This document shows positions 6,141-7,286 of a DNA stretch of 7,286 nucleotides, piece by piece. The DNA lies in assembly GCA_011525185.1 (NCBI GenBank), contig WTIQ01000260.1, positions 1 to 7,286 on the forward strand, read 5' to 3'. The DNA comes from Paracoccaceae bacterium (lineage in GTDB: Bacteria; Pseudomonadota; Alphaproteobacteria; Rhodobacterales; Rhodobacteraceae). The notes beneath the pieces were generated by a model that was not told the DNA's origin, ran no database searches, and saw only the letters and a list, made by a program, of their open reading frames with translations. Within the stretch, counting starts at the first letter, position 1. The number at the start of each line of letters is the position of its first letter. The translations under genes and the position numbers were made by a program.

Positions 6141-7286
6141 TTAAATGTCTCGTGCTGCGGTATTTAACCACGTAAGGGCGTCCTGAGACAAGTGCTCTGA
6201 GAGCCGCTCTCGGCACTGTTTATGATAGGCATTCAACCAGTTTTTTTCCTCGTCATTCAACAAGTCGATGTTCACCAATCTGAGATCGATAGGAACGTAA
6301 TTTAACGTCTCAAAGCTCAAAAAGCCATCCTTAGGGACCTGACCGTTTTCTAAACCTTCGCGCACCAAGAGGATATTTTCAATGCGAATGCCATAATGTC
6401 CCTCTTTGTAATAGCCAGGCTCATTTGACACCATCATGCCTGCCAAAAGGGGACCAGTTGGCAATCGAGATATACGCTGTGGGCCTTCATGAACGCTAAG
6501 ATAATGGCCCACGCCATGCCCTGTGCCATGAGCATAATCTAATCCAGCACTCCAAAGCGACGCACGCGCAAAGGCGTCTATATCATGTCCTCCGATGCCT
6601 TTGGGAAAGCTGAGGCGGGAGATTGCAATCATGCCCTTAAGAACCCGAGTAAAGGCGTCACACACCTCATCCGAAGGGGTCCCAATTGCTACGGTACGTG
6701 TGATATCTGTGGTTCCATCCAAATATTGACCGCCACTGTCCACAAGGAAAATTTCACCCTCATTGACAGTTCGATTGGAGTTACGCGACACGCGGTAATG
6801 GGGCAGTGCTGCGTTTGGCCCACTGGCCGAGATCGTGTCAAAGCTTATGTCCCGCAAGACGTTGTTCGCGCTCCGAAAGCCCTCCAGAGCGATGGCCACA
6901 TCTATTTCTGTAAACTGTGCCGGCTCTTGTGCATCAAGCCAGGCGAGAAAATGGCACATCGCAAGTGCATCGCGCTGATGGGCCTGTCGTGCTTGTTCTT
7001 GTTCCGTGGTGTTTTTGCATGCTTTAGGCAGAGCAATAGGATCGTTGGTTTCGCGGTAGCTGACTTGAGCAGCGTCAAGCGCTTGTATCACCGCATAGGG
7101 TAGGGTCATTGGGTCAATTGCAACGGGTCCCTTAAGAGCAGTCAGCTGCGGTTTAAAATCCGAAAACGGGTGACAAGAGACAGTCTCTGGCAGTTCGGAA
7201 GCGATGCCCTTGGATTTTTGAGGATCAATAAAGAGATCAACCTGACCTGCCGCATGGACAATTGCATAGGACTGCACACTTGGAAC
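6141..7286 (-). CDS. Aminopeptidase P family protein (M24B, Xaa-Pro aminopeptidase), N-terminus outside window
   Basis: Cytoplasmic metallopeptidases of this family release the N-terminal residue from peptides with proline in position two, using two divalent metal ions. The frame is open through the window edge (VPSVQSYAIVHAAGQVDLFI), so the first visible GTG at 7277 is internal and not the start. The long family form is about 600 residues, so roughly the first 200 should lie beyond 7286. All five metal ligands are present, numbered from the first visible residue: D183 and D194 in LVDSGGQYLDGTTDITRT, H257 in HGTGHGVGH, E289 in SNEPGYY and E303 in GIRIEN. The C-terminal extension of long aminopeptidases P (PF16188) follows: GFLSFETLNYVPIDLRL, then LNDEEKNWLNAYH. 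It precedes the DUF427 gene by 24 bp. The visible part has no stop or frameshift and ends in TAA. Confidence 0.92.
   Translation of the reverse strand, partial: VPSVQSYAIVHAAGQVDLFIDPQKSKGIASELPETVSCHPFSDFKPQLTALKGPVAIDPMTLPYAVIQALDAAQVSYRETNDPIALPKACKNTTEQEQARQAHQRDALAMCHFLAWLDAQEPAQFTEIDVAIALEGFRSANNVLRDISFDTISASGPNAALPHYRVSRNSNRTVNEGEIFLVDSGGQYLDGTTDITRTVAIGTPSDEVCDAFTRVLKGMIAISRLSFPKGIGGHDIDAFARASLWSAGLDYAHGTGHGVGHYLSVHEGPQRISRLPTGPLLAGMMVSNEPGYYKEGHYGIRIENILLVREGLENGQVPKDGFLSFETLNYVPIDLRLVNIDLLNDEEKNWLNAYHKQCRERLSEHLSQDALTWLNTAARDI

Noticed and set aside
6585..7103. 172-codon plus-strand open frame with several cysteines, resembling a zinc-binding protein at first glance.
   Set aside because: It lies entirely antisense to the well-conserved aminopeptidase P coding sequence. 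The CxxC-like spacing arises from the complementary codons.

Overview
The window is an ordinary, gene-dense stretch of a bacterial chromosome. Every recognisable protein resembles those of alphaproteobacteria of the Rhodobacteraceae (roseobacter) group. The best indicators are the olsB-olsA ornithine-lipid pair, the heme A synthase with the WWEWGHRQLGR motif, the divergent ThiE-like protein I recall from this family, and the long aminopeptidase P with its C-terminal extension. By eye the base composition is near 50% GC, which is low for Rhodobacter and would fit a marine roseobacter lineage. That placement is inference, not computed.

Layout from left to right. Positions 1-1585 (+) hold olsB (5' end cut by the window edge) and olsA, 7 bp apart, which together make ornithine lipids. 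A ThiE-fold gene on the minus strand (1572-2201) converges on olsA, and the two stop-codon ends overlap by 14 bp. A 131 bp divergent spacer (2202-2332), containing a small inverted repeat, separates it from trmJ (+, GTG start at 2333), a tRNA ribose methyltransferase. A compact hairpin follows trmJ. Next come ctaA (3134-4282, +), heme A synthase for aa3-type cytochrome oxidase, and, 1 bp later, an M32 (Taq-type) carboxypeptidase (4284-5765, +). That carboxypeptidase is interrupted by an in-frame TAG at 5322-5324. On the minus strand, a 5'-truncated aminopeptidase P (6141-7286) and a DUF427 protein (5772-6116) form a two-gene unit that converges on the carboxypeptidase with a 6 bp gap.

Functional links: olsB and olsA are successive steps of one pathway. 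The other genes are housekeeping functions (tRNA modification, cytochrome oxidase cofactor, cytoplasmic peptide turnover) placed together without an obvious shared pathway. Two peptidases, M32 and M24B, lie within 400 bp of each other on opposite strands.

I see no mobile element, CRISPR array, RNA gene, phage gene or defence island, and no convincing new multi-gene system. The items most worth a second look are the amber codon inside an otherwise intact M32 gene and the loss of the canonical thiamine-phosphate-synthase active-site residues in the ThiE-like protein.
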